From M55B112 sp040903745 (GTDB taxonomy: Bacteria; Bacteroidota; Bacteroidia; Bacteroidales; GCA-2748055): 64,000 nt of DNA. Below the pieces are notes generated by a model. The model saw only the letters and a list, made by a program, of their open reading frames with translations. It did not search any database and was not told where the DNA came from. The position numbers and the translations under genes are program-made. This document shows, piece after piece, positions 17,887-26,743 of this stretch. Every line of letters begins with the position of its first letter. The first letter of the stretch is position 1. The stretch covers positions 59,720-123,719 of the forward strand of contig JBBDUV010000063.1 in NCBI GenBank assembly GCA_040903745.1. Reading direction: 5' to 3'.

Positions 17887-18342
17887 ATGCATGAACCTGT
17901 CATACTTGCAATAACCGGACCTGCAGCGCTGGTTTTCGTGATCATTTTCATTGTAGTCACAGCTTTTCCTATCATATTTTACCTGCTGTCACTCCAGAAT
18001 ACCCTCAGGGAAATCAGCCTGGAAAACCGGAAAATGCAACCGGAGCAGGTATGGCTCACCCTCATTCCCCTGTTTGGGATCATCTGGCAGTATTTTATCG
18101 TTGCGCGAATGGCTGATTCGCTCTACCTGGAGTTTAGCAAAAGGAATGTCCAGAGCGCAGAACAAAGACCGGGCTACAACTATGGAATCGCATATTGCAT
18201 CCTCCTTACTGCCTCTGTAATTCCCATGCTAGGGTTTCTGGCGATTCTCGGCGCTGCAGTTTGCTGGATTATTTATTGGGTTAAAATCAGCGAGTACAGG
18301 AATCTGCTCAGGCAGAATCCCCAGAATTATATTGAAATATAG
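17887..18342 (+). CDS. Small membrane protein, hypothetical
   Basis: 151 residues from ATG 17887 (a GTG at 17869 is in frame). There are three hydrophobic stretches: 10-35, a short one around WLTLIPLFGIIWQYF, and about 105-135. An RMADSLYLEF amphipathic segment lies between. It somewhat resembles DUF4328-type membrane proteins but I do not recognise it firmly. TATATTTA about 35 bp upstream could serve as a -7 box. The 280 bp before it hold no other feature. Confidence 0.7.
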   Translation: MHEPVILAITGPAALVFVIIFIVVTAFPIIFYLLSLQNTLREISLENRKMQPEQVWLTLIPLFGIIWQYFIVARMADSLYLEFSKRNVQSAEQRPGYNYGIAYCILLTASVIPMLGFLAILGAAVCWIIYWVKISEYRNLLRQNPQNYIEI

Positions 18343-18441
18343 ACTTGGAAGCAAGCGTTAAATGATTTCGTTTTGACTGTAACCCTAAGAACTAATTCTA
18401 AATTGAGGCTTTTTATGTAAAAAATTTAACAACTTACTATC

Positions 18442-18449
18442 TATATTTG
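18442..18449 (+). promoter_or_regulatory. -7 box upstream of metA
   Basis: TATATTTG matches the Bacteroidota -7 consensus, 31 bp before the metA ATG, so the leader is too short for a SAM riboswitch. I saw no -33 element at standard spacing. Confidence 0.45.
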
Positions 18450-18480
18450 TTACCCTTTAACAAGATAAACCTATTGTGCC

Positions 18481-19389
18481 ATGCCAATCAATGTTCCAAA
18501 TAATCTGCCTGCTATTGAGGAGCTCAAAATGGAGAACATCTTCGTCATGGAGCAGGAGCGGGCCGTTAAGCAGGATATCCGTCCGCTGAAGATCATATTG
18601 CTGAACCTGATGCCCGTAAAAAAAGTGGCAGAAACTGATCTGATTCGCAATCTTTCCAATACGCCCATGCAGGTGGAACTTGACCTGTTGTATATGGATG
18701 AACATGAATCGAAAAATACACCGCGGGAGCATATGGAGGTTTTCTACAAAACCTTTGAGCAGATTCAGGGAAAGAAATTTGACGGCTTGATTATTACCGG
18801 TGCGCCGGTGGAACTGCTCGAATTTGAAGAGGTGGATTACTGGGAAAAATTATGCGAGGTAATGGAATGGAGCAAAACCCATGTTACCAGCACACTCCAT
18901 ATCTGCTGGGGTTCCCAGGCCGGACTCTACTACCACTACGGGATCAGGAAATATGAACTGCCCAAAAAGATCTTTGGTGTATACGACCACCTGATCACCG
19001 ACCGAAGGCACCATTTGGTGCGCGGATTTGATGATGTTTTTCCAGCTCCGCATTCAAGGTATACTGAGAACCGTATTGAAGATATTAGGAAGCATTCCGA
19101 ACTAACTCTGCTGGCATGGTCGGAGCAGATCGGCGCCAATATCGTACTTTCGAACGACAACCGGCAGATCTTTATTTCTGGTCATCTCGAATACAATCCG
19201 CTGACACTTAAGAACGAGTACGACCGGGATGTTGCAAAGGGGCTTGGTATTGCGGTACCGGAAAATTATTTTCCTGGCAACGACCCGTCGAAAGAACCGG
19301 TAATCCGCTGGCGGGCACACGCCAATTTGCTTTTTACCAACTGGTTAAATTACTATGTGTACCAGGTAACCCCATTCGACTGGGATTAA
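18481..19389 (+). CDS. metA: Homoserine O-acetyltransferase of the MetA family
   Basis: 302 residues. MetA activates homoserine at the first committed step of methionine synthesis. The catalytic cysteine is Cys142 in HICWGSQA, and the His/Glu pair lies in SGHLEYNP. Position 111 is Glu (TGAPVE), where the succinyl-CoA-using E. coli enzyme has Gly (TGAPLG); a Glu here is known to favour acetyl-CoA. I therefore predict acetyl transfer, although automatic names often say succinyltransferase. A clear terminator follows at 19426. No other methionine genes are next to it. Confidence 0.93.
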   Translation: MPINVPNNLPAIEELKMENIFVMEQERAVKQDIRPLKIILLNLMPVKKVAETDLIRNLSNTPMQVELDLLYMDEHESKNTPREHMEVFYKTFEQIQGKKFDGLIITGAPVELLEFEEVDYWEKLCEVMEWSKTHVTSTLHICWGSQAGLYYHYGIRKYELPKKIFGVYDHLITDRRHHLVRGFDDVFPAPHSRYTENRIEDIRKHSELTLLAWSEQIGANIVLSNDNRQIFISGHLEYNPLTLKNEYDRDVAKGLGIAVPENYFPGNDPSKEPVIRWRAHANLLFTNWLNYYVYQVTPFDWD

Positions 19390-19425
19390 AACAGGAAACA
19401 GATGGTTGATTATTCAATTACATAT

Positions 19426-19448
19426 GGCAGGTTACCTGCCCTTTTTTA
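19426..19448 (+). terminator. Rho-independent terminator after metA
   Basis: GGCAGG and CCTGCC form a 6-bp GC-rich stem with a 3-nt loop, followed directly by CTTTTTT. It begins 36 bp after the metA stop. Confidence 0.8.
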
Positions 19449-19508
19449 TTGCCTTCTGAATCCTCTCGAAAAATAGTATATTGATATTATATTTTTCAAA
19501 TTATATTC

Positions 19509-19516
19509 TATATTTG
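19509..19516 (+). promoter_or_regulatory. -7 box upstream of the outer-membrane protein gene
   Basis: TATATTTG, 40 bp before the ATG at 19557, matches TAnnTTTG. A TTG lies about 25 bp upstream, further than the usual 19-21 bp. Confidence 0.4.
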
Positions 19517-19556
19517 TACACCAATATCCAATAGGAAAAACCTTAAAAAAACCAGA

Positions 19557-20030
19557 ATGATGAAAAGATTTATATTGGCTTTTATTGTCATGATAACAAT
19601 GACAACCCTCAGCAGTGCCCAGGAGTATGAAACAGCAGCCGGTTTACGCGGTGGTTTGTATAATGGAGTGACCATCAAGCATTTCCTGGGAGGCAAAAGT
19701 GCCGTTGAGGGAATTATAACCACGCGATGGCAAGGATTCAATATCACAGGACTATATGAACTACACAAGTGGAGGGCTTTTGATGTGGACCGCCTGAACT
19801 GGTATTATGGTATTGGCGGTCACCTGGGTATCTGGGATGACACCTATGCCACCTGGGTAACGGCAGGAAATAGTGTAGTCATTGGAGTAGATTTGATCCT
19901 GGGAATTGAATACACCTTTGACGAGATCCCTGTCAACATTGGAGTCGACTGGAAACCAGCCTTCAACTTTATCGGTGCTGACGGATTCAGAGGAGATGGC
20001 GGAGCGTTCTCCGCCAGGTACGTTTTCTAA
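19557..20030 (+). CDS. Small outer-membrane beta-barrel-like protein
   Basis: 157 residues. A signal peptide (MMKRFILAFIVMITMTTLSS, cut near SAQ) precedes alternating hydrophobic/polar strands rich in Gly, Tyr and Trp, ending in an aromatic Phe (ARYVF), the usual signal for outer-membrane insertion. About 135 mature residues would fit an eight-stranded barrel. The function is unknown. It has its own -7 box and converges with the archaemetzincin gene, 11 bp apart. Confidence 0.75.
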   Translation: MMKRFILAFIVMITMTTLSSAQEYETAAGLRGGLYNGVTIKHFLGGKSAVEGIITTRWQGFNITGLYELHKWRAFDVDRLNWYYGIGGHLGIWDDTYATWVTAGNSVVIGVDLILGIEYTFDEIPVNIGVDWKPAFNFIGADGFRGDGGAFSARYVF

Positions 20031-20041
20031 TAGAAACTGAA

Positions 20042-20584
20042 TTATTCCGACAGTTTAGCATCCAGTTTTTCCCTGCAGTGAAGACAGAAATCTCCCTCTT
20101 TCTGGTCCAGATCTTCTACGTATGTGCTTGAACGCATTACACATACCGGGTTGGTGCAGTGGATCAACCCGAATGTATGTCCAAGCTCATGAACCACCAC
20201 CTTGGCAAGTCGTTCAAGCATCAGGTTATGGTCCTCCTTCAGACCGTACAATTCATTTCTCAGCCGGAAAAGCGAGGCGATCCCGCAATTACCATTCAAC
20301 CGTGCCTGTCCGTAAATATAAGTAAGAATGGGTATGTAAAGATCGCCCCTGAAAAGGCTCATATACCTGAAGTAACCGGCAGGTGCCCGGGCATATGAAG
20401 CTGCCAGGAGTTCATCGGCATTGTATTGCCTTCGGGCAGGATTATAGAACTCCGACACATCTAAAGTACACTCTTTCAGGTCAACGTCCACATGAAAAAC
20501 TGAAGCAACCTTTGTCATAATATGTTTGGTGGTACTTCGCTCGAATTTACCACAAGTAATAATTATGATTCTTTTTTTCTTCAA
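20042..20584 (-). CDS. amzA: Archaemetzincin-like zinc metalloprotease (M54)
   Basis: 180 residues, usual for the family. The zinc site HELGHTFGLIH is the metzincin HExxHxxGxxH form, followed by Cys-Thr-Asn-Pro-Val-Cys-Val-Met and a later FCLHC, giving the four cysteines that bind a second zinc in archaemetzincins. There is no signal peptide, so it is cytosolic. The physiological substrate of bacterial members is unknown. It lies 50 bp downstream of the sigma-54 regulator on the same strand and may be co-transcribed with it. Confidence 0.88.
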   Translation of the reverse strand: MKKKRIIIITCGKFERSTTKHIMTKVASVFHVDVDLKECTLDVSEFYNPARRQYNADELLAASYARAPAGYFRYMSLFRGDLYIPILTYIYGQARLNGNCGIASLFRLRNELYGLKEDHNLMLERLAKVVVHELGHTFGLIHCTNPVCVMRSSTYVEDLDQKEGDFCLHCREKLDAKLSE

Positions 20585-20634
20585 ATGGATCGCTTTGCCT
20601 GAAATTGCAGATTGAATTTACCAGGGGAGTTGAA

Positions 20635-21972
20635 TTAATGCTTCTTTAGTCCGAATTTTTTAATCTTGTTATACAGCGTTGCCCTGTCAACATTCAGCGC
20701 CTTTGCAGTACGTGAAATGTTCCAGTCATATTTCTTTAGGATCTTCTGAATATGGTTTAACTCCAGCTCATCCAGACTCTCCACCGAACTATTGATCATC
20801 TCCTTCCCCATCGGCAGATCCTTCAGTTTGATCTCTTTCCCGTTCCCTACAACGATGGCACGCTCTATCATGTTCTCCAGTTCTCTGACATTCCCGGGGA
20901 AGTCAAAATTCATCATATGTTTCATGGCTGCCGGATCGATGGTCAATATATCCCTGCTCATTGATTTACAGTACTTTCCAATAAAATGATTCACCAGCAG
21001 GGGAATGTCCTCCTTGCGCTTGCGCAGTGGTGGGATCTTGATATTCAACACATTTAATCTGTAATACAGGTCTTCCCTGAAGGTGCCATTCTTAACCATC
21101 CCTCCCAGATCACGGTTGGTCGCGCAGATCGTCCTGAAATCGGAGGAGATCTCCTTATTTCCTCCCACCCGCATAAATGACTTTGTCTCAAGCACACGCA
21201 ACAATTCAACCTGCATCTTCGACGAGATCGTGGCGATCTCATCCAGGAAGATCGTTCCCCCGTCTGCCATCTCAAACCTGCCCTTTCTGGTAAAACTTGC
21301 GCCGGTAAAGGCCCCTCTCTCATGACCGAATAGTTCACTTTCTAGCAGACTTTCCGTGAGCGCACCGCAATGTACACTGACCAATGGAAAATACTTACGT
21401 GAAGAATTTGAATGTATAGCTCTTGCTATCAGTTCTTTACCTGTGCCTGACTCGCCCGTAATGATCACCGAAGAGTTCGATTGTGCAATACTTTCGACAT
21501 CCTTCAAAACCTTTTTCAGGGCATCGCTTTCGCCCACGATATCCTCGACATCCACCAGACTGGTAATGCTCTCCTTTAATGTTGTATTTTCAGCCTGGAG
21601 AGCTACCTGTTTCGCTGCATTCCGGATCAGGTGGGACAGATCATCCGGGTCGAATGGCTTGGTCACATAATCGAACGCACCGTTCTTCAGTGCCTGAACT
21701 GCAGTGTCCACAGAAGCGAATGCCGTCATGATAATAAAGATCGGCTCATTTGTAAGCGTCTTAATCCGTTTATGCAACTCCATTCCGTCCATACCGGGCA
21801 TCTTGATATCGGCCAGGACAATATCATACTCCTTTTCTTCAAGCATATTGAGTGCCCTTTTTCCATCCTCGGCACAATCGACATCATAACCATCATCAAT
21901 AAACCAGTTATAAAGGGAATCCCTTACCGATTCCTCATCATCAACAATTAAAATGGATACCAGTTCTGCCAT
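20635..21972 (-). CDS. Sigma-54-dependent response regulator (NtrC type)
   Basis: 445 residues, three domains. The receiver (1-120) has its phospho-acceptor at Asp55 (IVLADIKMPG). The AAA+ domain has Walker A GESGTGKE and the sigma-54 contact motif GAFTGA (in HERGAFTGASFTRKG). The Fis-type helix-turn-helix is at the end (ISRTAKALNVDRATLYNKIK). It activates sigma-54 promoters after phosphorylation. It lies 5 bp after the kinase gene, so they form a two-component pair. The likely targets are the dyads at 28615-28721 in front of the upstream redox operon. Confidence 0.95.
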   Translation of the reverse strand: MAELVSILIVDDEESVRDSLYNWFIDDGYDVDCAEDGKRALNMLEEKEYDIVLADIKMPGMDGMELHKRIKTLTNEPIFIIMTAFASVDTAVQALKNGAFDYVTKPFDPDDLSHLIRNAAKQVALQAENTTLKESITSLVDVEDIVGESDALKKVLKDVESIAQSNSSVIITGESGTGKELIARAIHSNSSRKYFPLVSVHCGALTESLLESELFGHERGAFTGASFTRKGRFEMADGGTIFLDEIATISSKMQVELLRVLETKSFMRVGGNKEISSDFRTICATNRDLGGMVKNGTFREDLYYRLNVLNIKIPPLRKRKEDIPLLVNHFIGKYCKSMSRDILTIDPAAMKHMMNFDFPGNVRELENMIERAIVVGNGKEIKLKDLPMGKEMINSSVESLDELELNHIQKILKKYDWNISRTAKALNVDRATLYNKIKKFGLKKH

Positions 21973-21977
21973 AATTT

Positions 21978-23654
21978 CTATTTGTTATTTTCTGCCAGAG
22001 GTAACACGATCGAAAAGGTGGTCCCTTTGCCAGGATGAGAATCAACTTTTATTTTTCCCTTGTGGTTTTCAACGATGCCATGTACAATGGCCAGTCCCAG
22101 GCCTATACCACTTGACTCCCTTTTAGTTGAATAGAATGGTTCAAAGATATGCGGTAGTTCCTGTTCCGATATCCCCGTGCCATTATCAATTATATCCAGC
22201 TTGAAATGGTTTTCATCCGGATTGGTGGTTCTGATGATGATCTCACCTTTTTCGCTGACTGCCTCCGAAGAGTTAACCAGCATAGCAACACAGGCTTGTT
22301 TTATCTGATTGGGGCTGCAACCTACCATGTCATTGTTTGCCCTGAAATCCATTTCGAATGCGATGTCGGCCATCTTGATTGTATGCAGCATCAGCCTGTA
22401 TGTCTCATTTAAAATCCGGTGCAGGCTTGTAATCTCAAAATCATCCCTGTCTTTTTTTGAGAAATCCAACAACCCCTTCACAATATCGCCGCACCGCTTG
22501 GTCTCCGTTTCAATAAGCTTCAGGTTTTTTAGGATTGAATCTTTCCTGGCATGGTAAAAATCCGAACTACTCAGCTGCTTGTGCACCAGCTTACAGTAGA
22601 CGAGAATGCCCGACAATGGATTATTAATCTCATGGGCCACCGATGAAGAGAGTTTACCGAGGGAAGCGATTCTCTCTACATGGATCAGTTCATTCTGGGC
22701 CTCTGAAAGCGCCTCTGATTTCTTCTGCACCTTATATTCCAGCTGCTGCGACCAGTTCTGAAGCTCTTCAGTTGCCCTGTCAATATTATCGAGCATATTA
22801 TTGAATGCCTCGGAAACCAGCCGCATATCATCCAGAAGATGTGGTTCAAGCTTCAGCCTGATGCTGGTATCTCCACTGGAGACGGCCTCGCTGGCACTGA
22901 CAATGGAGTTCAATGGATCCTTTATCCGCTTGCGGGTGAAAACAACCAGAATACCAACCATGATTCCTGTTATTAAAAGTGCCAGCAGGAGGAAGTCGCG
23001 CGATGACCTGTCAATAAAGCTATCAAGATCACGCAATGGAAGATTGATGATCAGCGATCCCAGCACCTTTTCATCCTCATGGTGGGCATGGCAGGCGGCG
23101 GTATAACATGAAGGTTCATTTAGAATAGGCTTCCTTATTAGCAGGTGTCTTTCGCTGCTGCTTGCCTGGTATAACCCGCAACCAGGATGTTCGTCGAGAA
23201 TGCGGTACTCCTTTTCCATGTAGGAGAACATGGAGGAGAGATCGGAGTGACAATCGTTGCAGTTGGGATTTCGCAAGTCGGCATATTCCGCTCCCAGGGA
23301 GGTATAGGCCAGCTGGTCATGCTCATCATACAGGTTTACCTCATTGATGCCCGACATTGTACCGATAATGTCCAGCTCACGCTGGAGCATCGCTTTGTCA
23401 TTCTCCAGCATGGAGTAATAGAGTGCTCCCTCTGCAATGGAACTCACCTGGTCGCCGGTCTGACGGATCGTGGTATCAAACAGTTCCAGGTAGATGGTAC
23501 GAAATACAACATTGAAGAGTATAAAAAGAAGAAACAGTGATCCGGCAATGATGAACACCACCCTTCCATAAATCGATGACCTGAAACGGATATAGTTCCT
23601 TACCACCTTATTATTTGTATTCCTCCTAAAAAATCCGACAAGGGGCCTTGTCAT
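21978..23654 (-). CDS. Sensor histidine kinase with periplasmic haem-c motifs
   Basis: 558 residues. Transmembrane segments at about 31-53 and 222-240 bracket a periplasmic sensor. This sensor holds a CX2CH motif (Cys132, Cys135, His136, in NCNDCHSD) and a CX4CH motif (Cys183, Cys188, His189), typical of covalent haem c attachment in redox or gas sensors. A HAMP linker follows, then the phospho-acceptor His341 (SSSVAHEINNPLSG) and a complete ATPase domain (NGTGISE, GIGLGLAIV). The partner regulator is the next gene. Haem attachment is predicted from motifs only; the CX4CH form is unusual. Confidence 0.92.
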   Translation of the reverse strand: MTRPLVGFFRRNTNNKVVRNYIRFRSSIYGRVVFIIAGSLFLLFILFNVVFRTIYLELFDTTIRQTGDQVSSIAEGALYYSMLENDKAMLQRELDIIGTMSGINEVNLYDEHDQLAYTSLGAEYADLRNPNCNDCHSDLSSMFSYMEKEYRILDEHPGCGLYQASSSERHLLIRKPILNEPSCYTAACHAHHEDEKVLGSLIINLPLRDLDSFIDRSSRDFLLLALLITGIMVGILVVFTRKRIKDPLNSIVSASEAVSSGDTSIRLKLEPHLLDDMRLVSEAFNNMLDNIDRATEELQNWSQQLEYKVQKKSEALSEAQNELIHVERIASLGKLSSSVAHEINNPLSGILVYCKLVHKQLSSSDFYHARKDSILKNLKLIETETKRCGDIVKGLLDFSKKDRDDFEITSLHRILNETYRLMLHTIKMADIAFEMDFRANNDMVGCSPNQIKQACVAMLVNSSEAVSEKGEIIIRTTNPDENHFKLDIIDNGTGISEQELPHIFEPFYSTKRESSGIGLGLAIVHGIVENHKGKIKVDSHPGKGTTFSIVLPLAENNK

Positions 23655-23796
23655 AGTATCTTGGTTTTTAATAAAATATCAATCTGCACATAAACCCGCC
23701 GGAATGTAGGCCAGGGAAACGTGTTGCCACTATTCCCCGGCATAATCAGTTGGACCGGGTGCTCTTTTGAACACCGGTTAAATTACGAAAAAACGG

Positions 23797-24507
23797 TCAA
23801 TCTAAAAATTCCTTCTGAAATTTATTCCATACCTCTCCCGGCATCTCAGCCAGAGGGAAATCGGTCAGTTCTCCGCCCTCCTGCAACACAACATGCGATG
23901 ATCCTTTGTTGATTAGTTGCGCAGCTTCGGCCATAAAATCCTTGCAACGCACCAACTCCTCCTGTGACCAGACCACTGCCTCCTCATCCATTTTACAGTC
24001 ACTGATCTCGGTTTTCCAGTTTTCCGGCTTCACCTTACAAATCCATCCCTTTCCATAGGGATCGCTGTTGATGAATCCCTCTTTTACCTGTACTTCAGAA
24101 TTCAGCTTGCGGATCTCTCCTGAAATGGGGGAGGCAATTTTTAACTTCCGGTCGCCGCTGGTAACAGTGGCGATGAGATCACCCTTGCTGACCCTTTCGC
24201 CTTCAGCCCGTAAAAAATCTACACTCACACCTCCTGTGATATGCAGCAGCAGGTCGTCCACTCCCACCCTGGCTGCTCCCGATTTCTCCAGGTAGGTCCA
24301 GGTATGATTGCGGTTATAGAACAGTCCTCTCGGAATACTTAAGAGGGCTGCTGAAAGGCCGTTCATCGATCTGACCAACTGTGTTTTTACACTCACCGGT
24401 CTGTTCAACAAGATCCATGTTGGTATCAGGATCAAAAGAAATGCAATAATCACCAGATATTCAATACCCTTGGTTTCGAAAATATCCGTATACGTAAATG
24501 CTTCCAT
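23797..24507 (-). CDS. Membrane-anchored GcvH-like protein without the lipoyl lysine
   Basis: 236 residues. One membrane helix (about 17-34) precedes an H-protein-like domain (YNRNHTWTYLEK, then ASPISGEIRKLN and NSDPYGKGWICKVKP). Aligned without gaps to E. coli GcvH between the GD and AP landmarks, the lipoyl-lysine position is Asp (SGD). The last 60 residues (VVLQEGGE...EVWNKFQKEFL) recur at the end of the PstS-H fusion encoded at 26744. It is the last gene of the redox operon, 142 bp before the kinase gene. It is not part of glycine cleavage; the role is unknown. Confidence 0.85.
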   Translation of the reverse strand: MEAFTYTDIFETKGIEYLVIIAFLLILIPTWILLNRPVSVKTQLVRSMNGLSAALLSIPRGLFYNRNHTWTYLEKSGAARVGVDDLLLHITGGVSVDFLRAEGERVSKGDLIATVTSGDRKLKIASPISGEIRKLNSEVQVKEGFINSDPYGKGWICKVKPENWKTEISDCKMDEEAVVWSQEELVRCKDFMAEAAQLINKGSSHVVLQEGGELTDFPLAEMPGEVWNKFQKEFLD

Positions 24508-24547
24508 AATTGTCTGTTAAAATTTAATTGTCTGTTAAAAAAATATT

Positions 24548-25777
24548 CTAATGGTCGTCATCCTTTGCCCATTCGGGAGGATCATTGTATACAGGCATGC
24601 GGTTCACAATCCATCTGAAAACCCAAACCTCTGCAAATACAATGGTGAATGTAACCACTACCTCCATCCATGTTGGATAATAAGGAGTCGCGGAATCCCA
24701 CCTGTAAGCAATAATAGAAACGTTCAGCCGGTTAATCACAATTCCAACCATGGCCACAATAGCGGCCACCCTGGCCAGGGTGATGTTCACCTTCCTGTAG
24801 CTGACAAAGAACAATACCATCGGGACCAGAACAAAGCCGATCATTTCGACCAGGTACCATAAACCCATGCGTGAATTCAGGTATTCCCAGTTTTTCCCAT
24901 GTACAAAAACAATGATGTGCATGAAGAAATAGACGAACATGGCAAAAGCACATATCTGTGAGAAGCTGTGGACAATCCCATTGTGGGCACGTTTATGTGT
25001 ATCAGTAATTTTATCGGCAAATACCTTTTTGCTGACAGATCCCTCGAAGATGACCATGGAAAGACCGGCAAATACACTGGATACAAGGAACAGAATAGGA
25101 ATGAATTCATTGTACCACAGTGGATGAATCTTCTCCCTGGCCATAAGAAACAGGGCACCCAGACCCGACTGATGAAGTGTTGAGAGGGTGATTCCAAAGA
25201 TCACTGCAGCGATGGTCATCCCCGACAAGATCTTCCGTGCCCTTTTCGCCCCGAGCCATTCAGCGATCGCCGGTGAAAACTCGATCAGCTGTGCAACCAT
25301 GTAAAGCAGGAAATGCCAGGCGATCAAAAACAGGACGGAACTCGCTCCAAAACTGTTACCGATAATCGGGTTGATAATGCTTAACGGTCGACCCAGATCA
25401 AGCACCAGGGCCCCCGCATAGAACAGGTAGGCCAGGAAACCGTTAAGCACCGTTACACGAACGATGGATTTATACTTCTTAACGTTCAGTATATAGACGA
25501 TGAACGTGAGTACATAAGCGCCCCCGGCAAATGCGACACCGGTAACAACATTAAATCCTTTCCACAAACCCCAGGGAACCTCCTGGTCAATATTACTGAC
25601 ATACCCGAGTCCGTGAATAAACCTGAGGATAATGATAACAACGCCTGCCGTCATCACAGGTACGGAGATAATATTGAACCATGTAAAGGCTTTACCTCTG
25701 GGCTTTAGTTCGTCTGCCAGGAATTTCCAGATCGTTCTTCCGTTCCCGGGCTGTTCAATTGCTTCGATATTATTCAT
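24548..25777 (-). CDS. NrfD/HybB-like membrane quinone oxidoreductase subunit
   Basis: 409 residues from ATG 25777, which overlaps the ferredoxin stop by 8 nt; an ATG at 25813 would add 12 residues. About ten membrane segments are visible. NrfD/PsrC/HybB proteins exchange electrons with the quinone pool beside a ferredoxin partner; the order HybA-HybB here repeats that of hydrogenase 2 and related complexes. No catalytic molybdopterin or hydrogenase subunit is encoded nearby. Family-like features include SVLFLIAWHFLLYMVAQL and LGALFLMAREKIHPLWYNEF. Confidence 0.9.
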   Translation of the reverse strand: MNNIEAIEQPGNGRTIWKFLADELKPRGKAFTWFNIISVPVMTAGVVIIILRFIHGLGYVSNIDQEVPWGLWKGFNVVTGVAFAGGAYVLTFIVYILNVKKYKSIVRVTVLNGFLAYLFYAGALVLDLGRPLSIINPIIGNSFGASSVLFLIAWHFLLYMVAQLIEFSPAIAEWLGAKRARKILSGMTIAAVIFGITLSTLHQSGLGALFLMAREKIHPLWYNEFIPILFLVSSVFAGLSMVIFEGSVSKKVFADKITDTHKRAHNGIVHSFSQICAFAMFVYFFMHIIVFVHGKNWEYLNSRMGLWYLVEMIGFVLVPMVLFFVSYRKVNITLARVAAIVAMVGIVINRLNVSIIAYRWDSATPYYPTWMEVVVTFTIVFAEVWVFRWIVNRMPVYNDPPEWAKDDDH

Positions 25778-26642
25778 TTTCGTTATCTTGTTTTGAATTA
25801 TGTTTGGTTGCACTATGAATTCCCAGGAGCACTGCAGGTGCCAGTACGAAAACAGAAGGCACGCTGTAGAGAAATCCCTTGGTTAATTCAGGATAAGGCT
25901 TTTTCTGGATCTTCGTATTGAATCCAAGCTCTTCAAAAGGCACTGCCGACAGGTAGAGCCAACCGGTTCCCCCTGCTTCATGCTCTCCATAGATCACATC
26001 GTGGTACATGCTGGGATAGTCGTTAATACGCTTACGCGCCTCTGCGATCAACTCACGCCGGTTGCCAAACTTAACAGCTTCTGCCGGACAGTTTTCCACG
26101 CAGGCGGGCAGCAGACCCTCTTTTACCCTGTCGTAGCACATATCACACTTCTGGATTTTCGGATTGGTACTGTGGTACTCAAACTTTGGAGCATCGAACG
26201 GACAGGAGATCATACAGTACCTGCATCCCATGCTTTTGTCTTCACGCCATATAACTGATCCGTCCTTTTGCTTGTGCATGGCCCTGGTTAGACAAGCCGA
26301 TACACATGCAGGTTGTGCGCACTGCATACACTGGGTTTTCACATAAAACTCACCTGCAGAAGTTTCGTATGCATTTACCACAGTACGACGTTTTTCATTC
26401 GCCATTCGCTTTAACCCCACTTCAGGTACATCTTCCAGATCCGGCCCTTCAAACCCATGTGCTTCTGCACATGCAATTTCACACCCCTGGCAACCTGCAC
26501 ACCATGTTGAATCGAAAAGGATTCCATGAAACTCATTCTCCTCTTCAATAGGTTCAGCTGTTGCTCCCAGGGGCTTACCTGTTCCGAGTGCAACCCCCGT
26601 CAGGCCAAGCGCCTTTAAAAAATTTCTTCTGTCTACTCCCAT
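25770..26642 (-). CDS. HybA-like periplasmic [4Fe-4S] ferredoxin subunit
   Basis: 290 residues. A twin-arginine signal (DRRNFLKALG) directs folded export. Four cysteine groups for [4Fe-4S] clusters are visible: CAGCQGCEIAC, CMQCAQPACVSAC, CRYCMISCP with a linked CDMC, and CVENCPAE. A C-terminal hydrophobic segment (about 255-275) anchors it in the inner membrane, as in HybA. It would carry electrons between the NrfD subunit and a periplasmic partner. No hydrogenase subunit is nearby. Confidence 0.92.
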   Translation of the reverse strand: MGVDRRNFLKALGLTGVALGTGKPLGATAEPIEEENEFHGILFDSTWCAGCQGCEIACAEAHGFEGPDLEDVPEVGLKRMANEKRRTVVNAYETSAGEFYVKTQCMQCAQPACVSACLTRAMHKQKDGSVIWREDKSMGCRYCMISCPFDAPKFEYHSTNPKIQKCDMCYDRVKEGLLPACVENCPAEAVKFGNRRELIAEARKRINDYPSMYHDVIYGEHEAGGTGWLYLSAVPFEELGFNTKIQKKPYPELTKGFLYSVPSVFVLAPAVLLGIHSATKHNSKQDNENE

Positions 26643-26663
26643 TTTGATTGATTTTATTCTTTA

Positions 26664-26734
26664 GATAATTCACTTGGATAATTCACTTGGATAATTCACT
26701 GGATAATTCACTTGGATAATTCACTTGGATAATT
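26664..26734. repeat. 13-bp tandem repeat
   Basis: Five near-identical copies of GATAATTCACTTG and a partial sixth fill the gap between the fusion gene and the HybA-like gene. The third copy lacks one T. The repeat lies immediately upstream of the ferredoxin start, so changes in copy number would shift the spacing of its translation signals. Confidence 0.85.
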
Positions 26735-26743
26735 TATTTTCGC

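Noticed and set aside
18343..18480. SAM riboswitch before metA
   Set aside because: The distance from the -7 box to the ATG is only about 30 nt, and no long paired leader is present.
23797..24507. Glycine cleavage H protein
   Set aside because: Membrane-anchored, lipoyl lysine not conserved, no gcvT/gcvP nearby, and sits in a respiratory-type operon.
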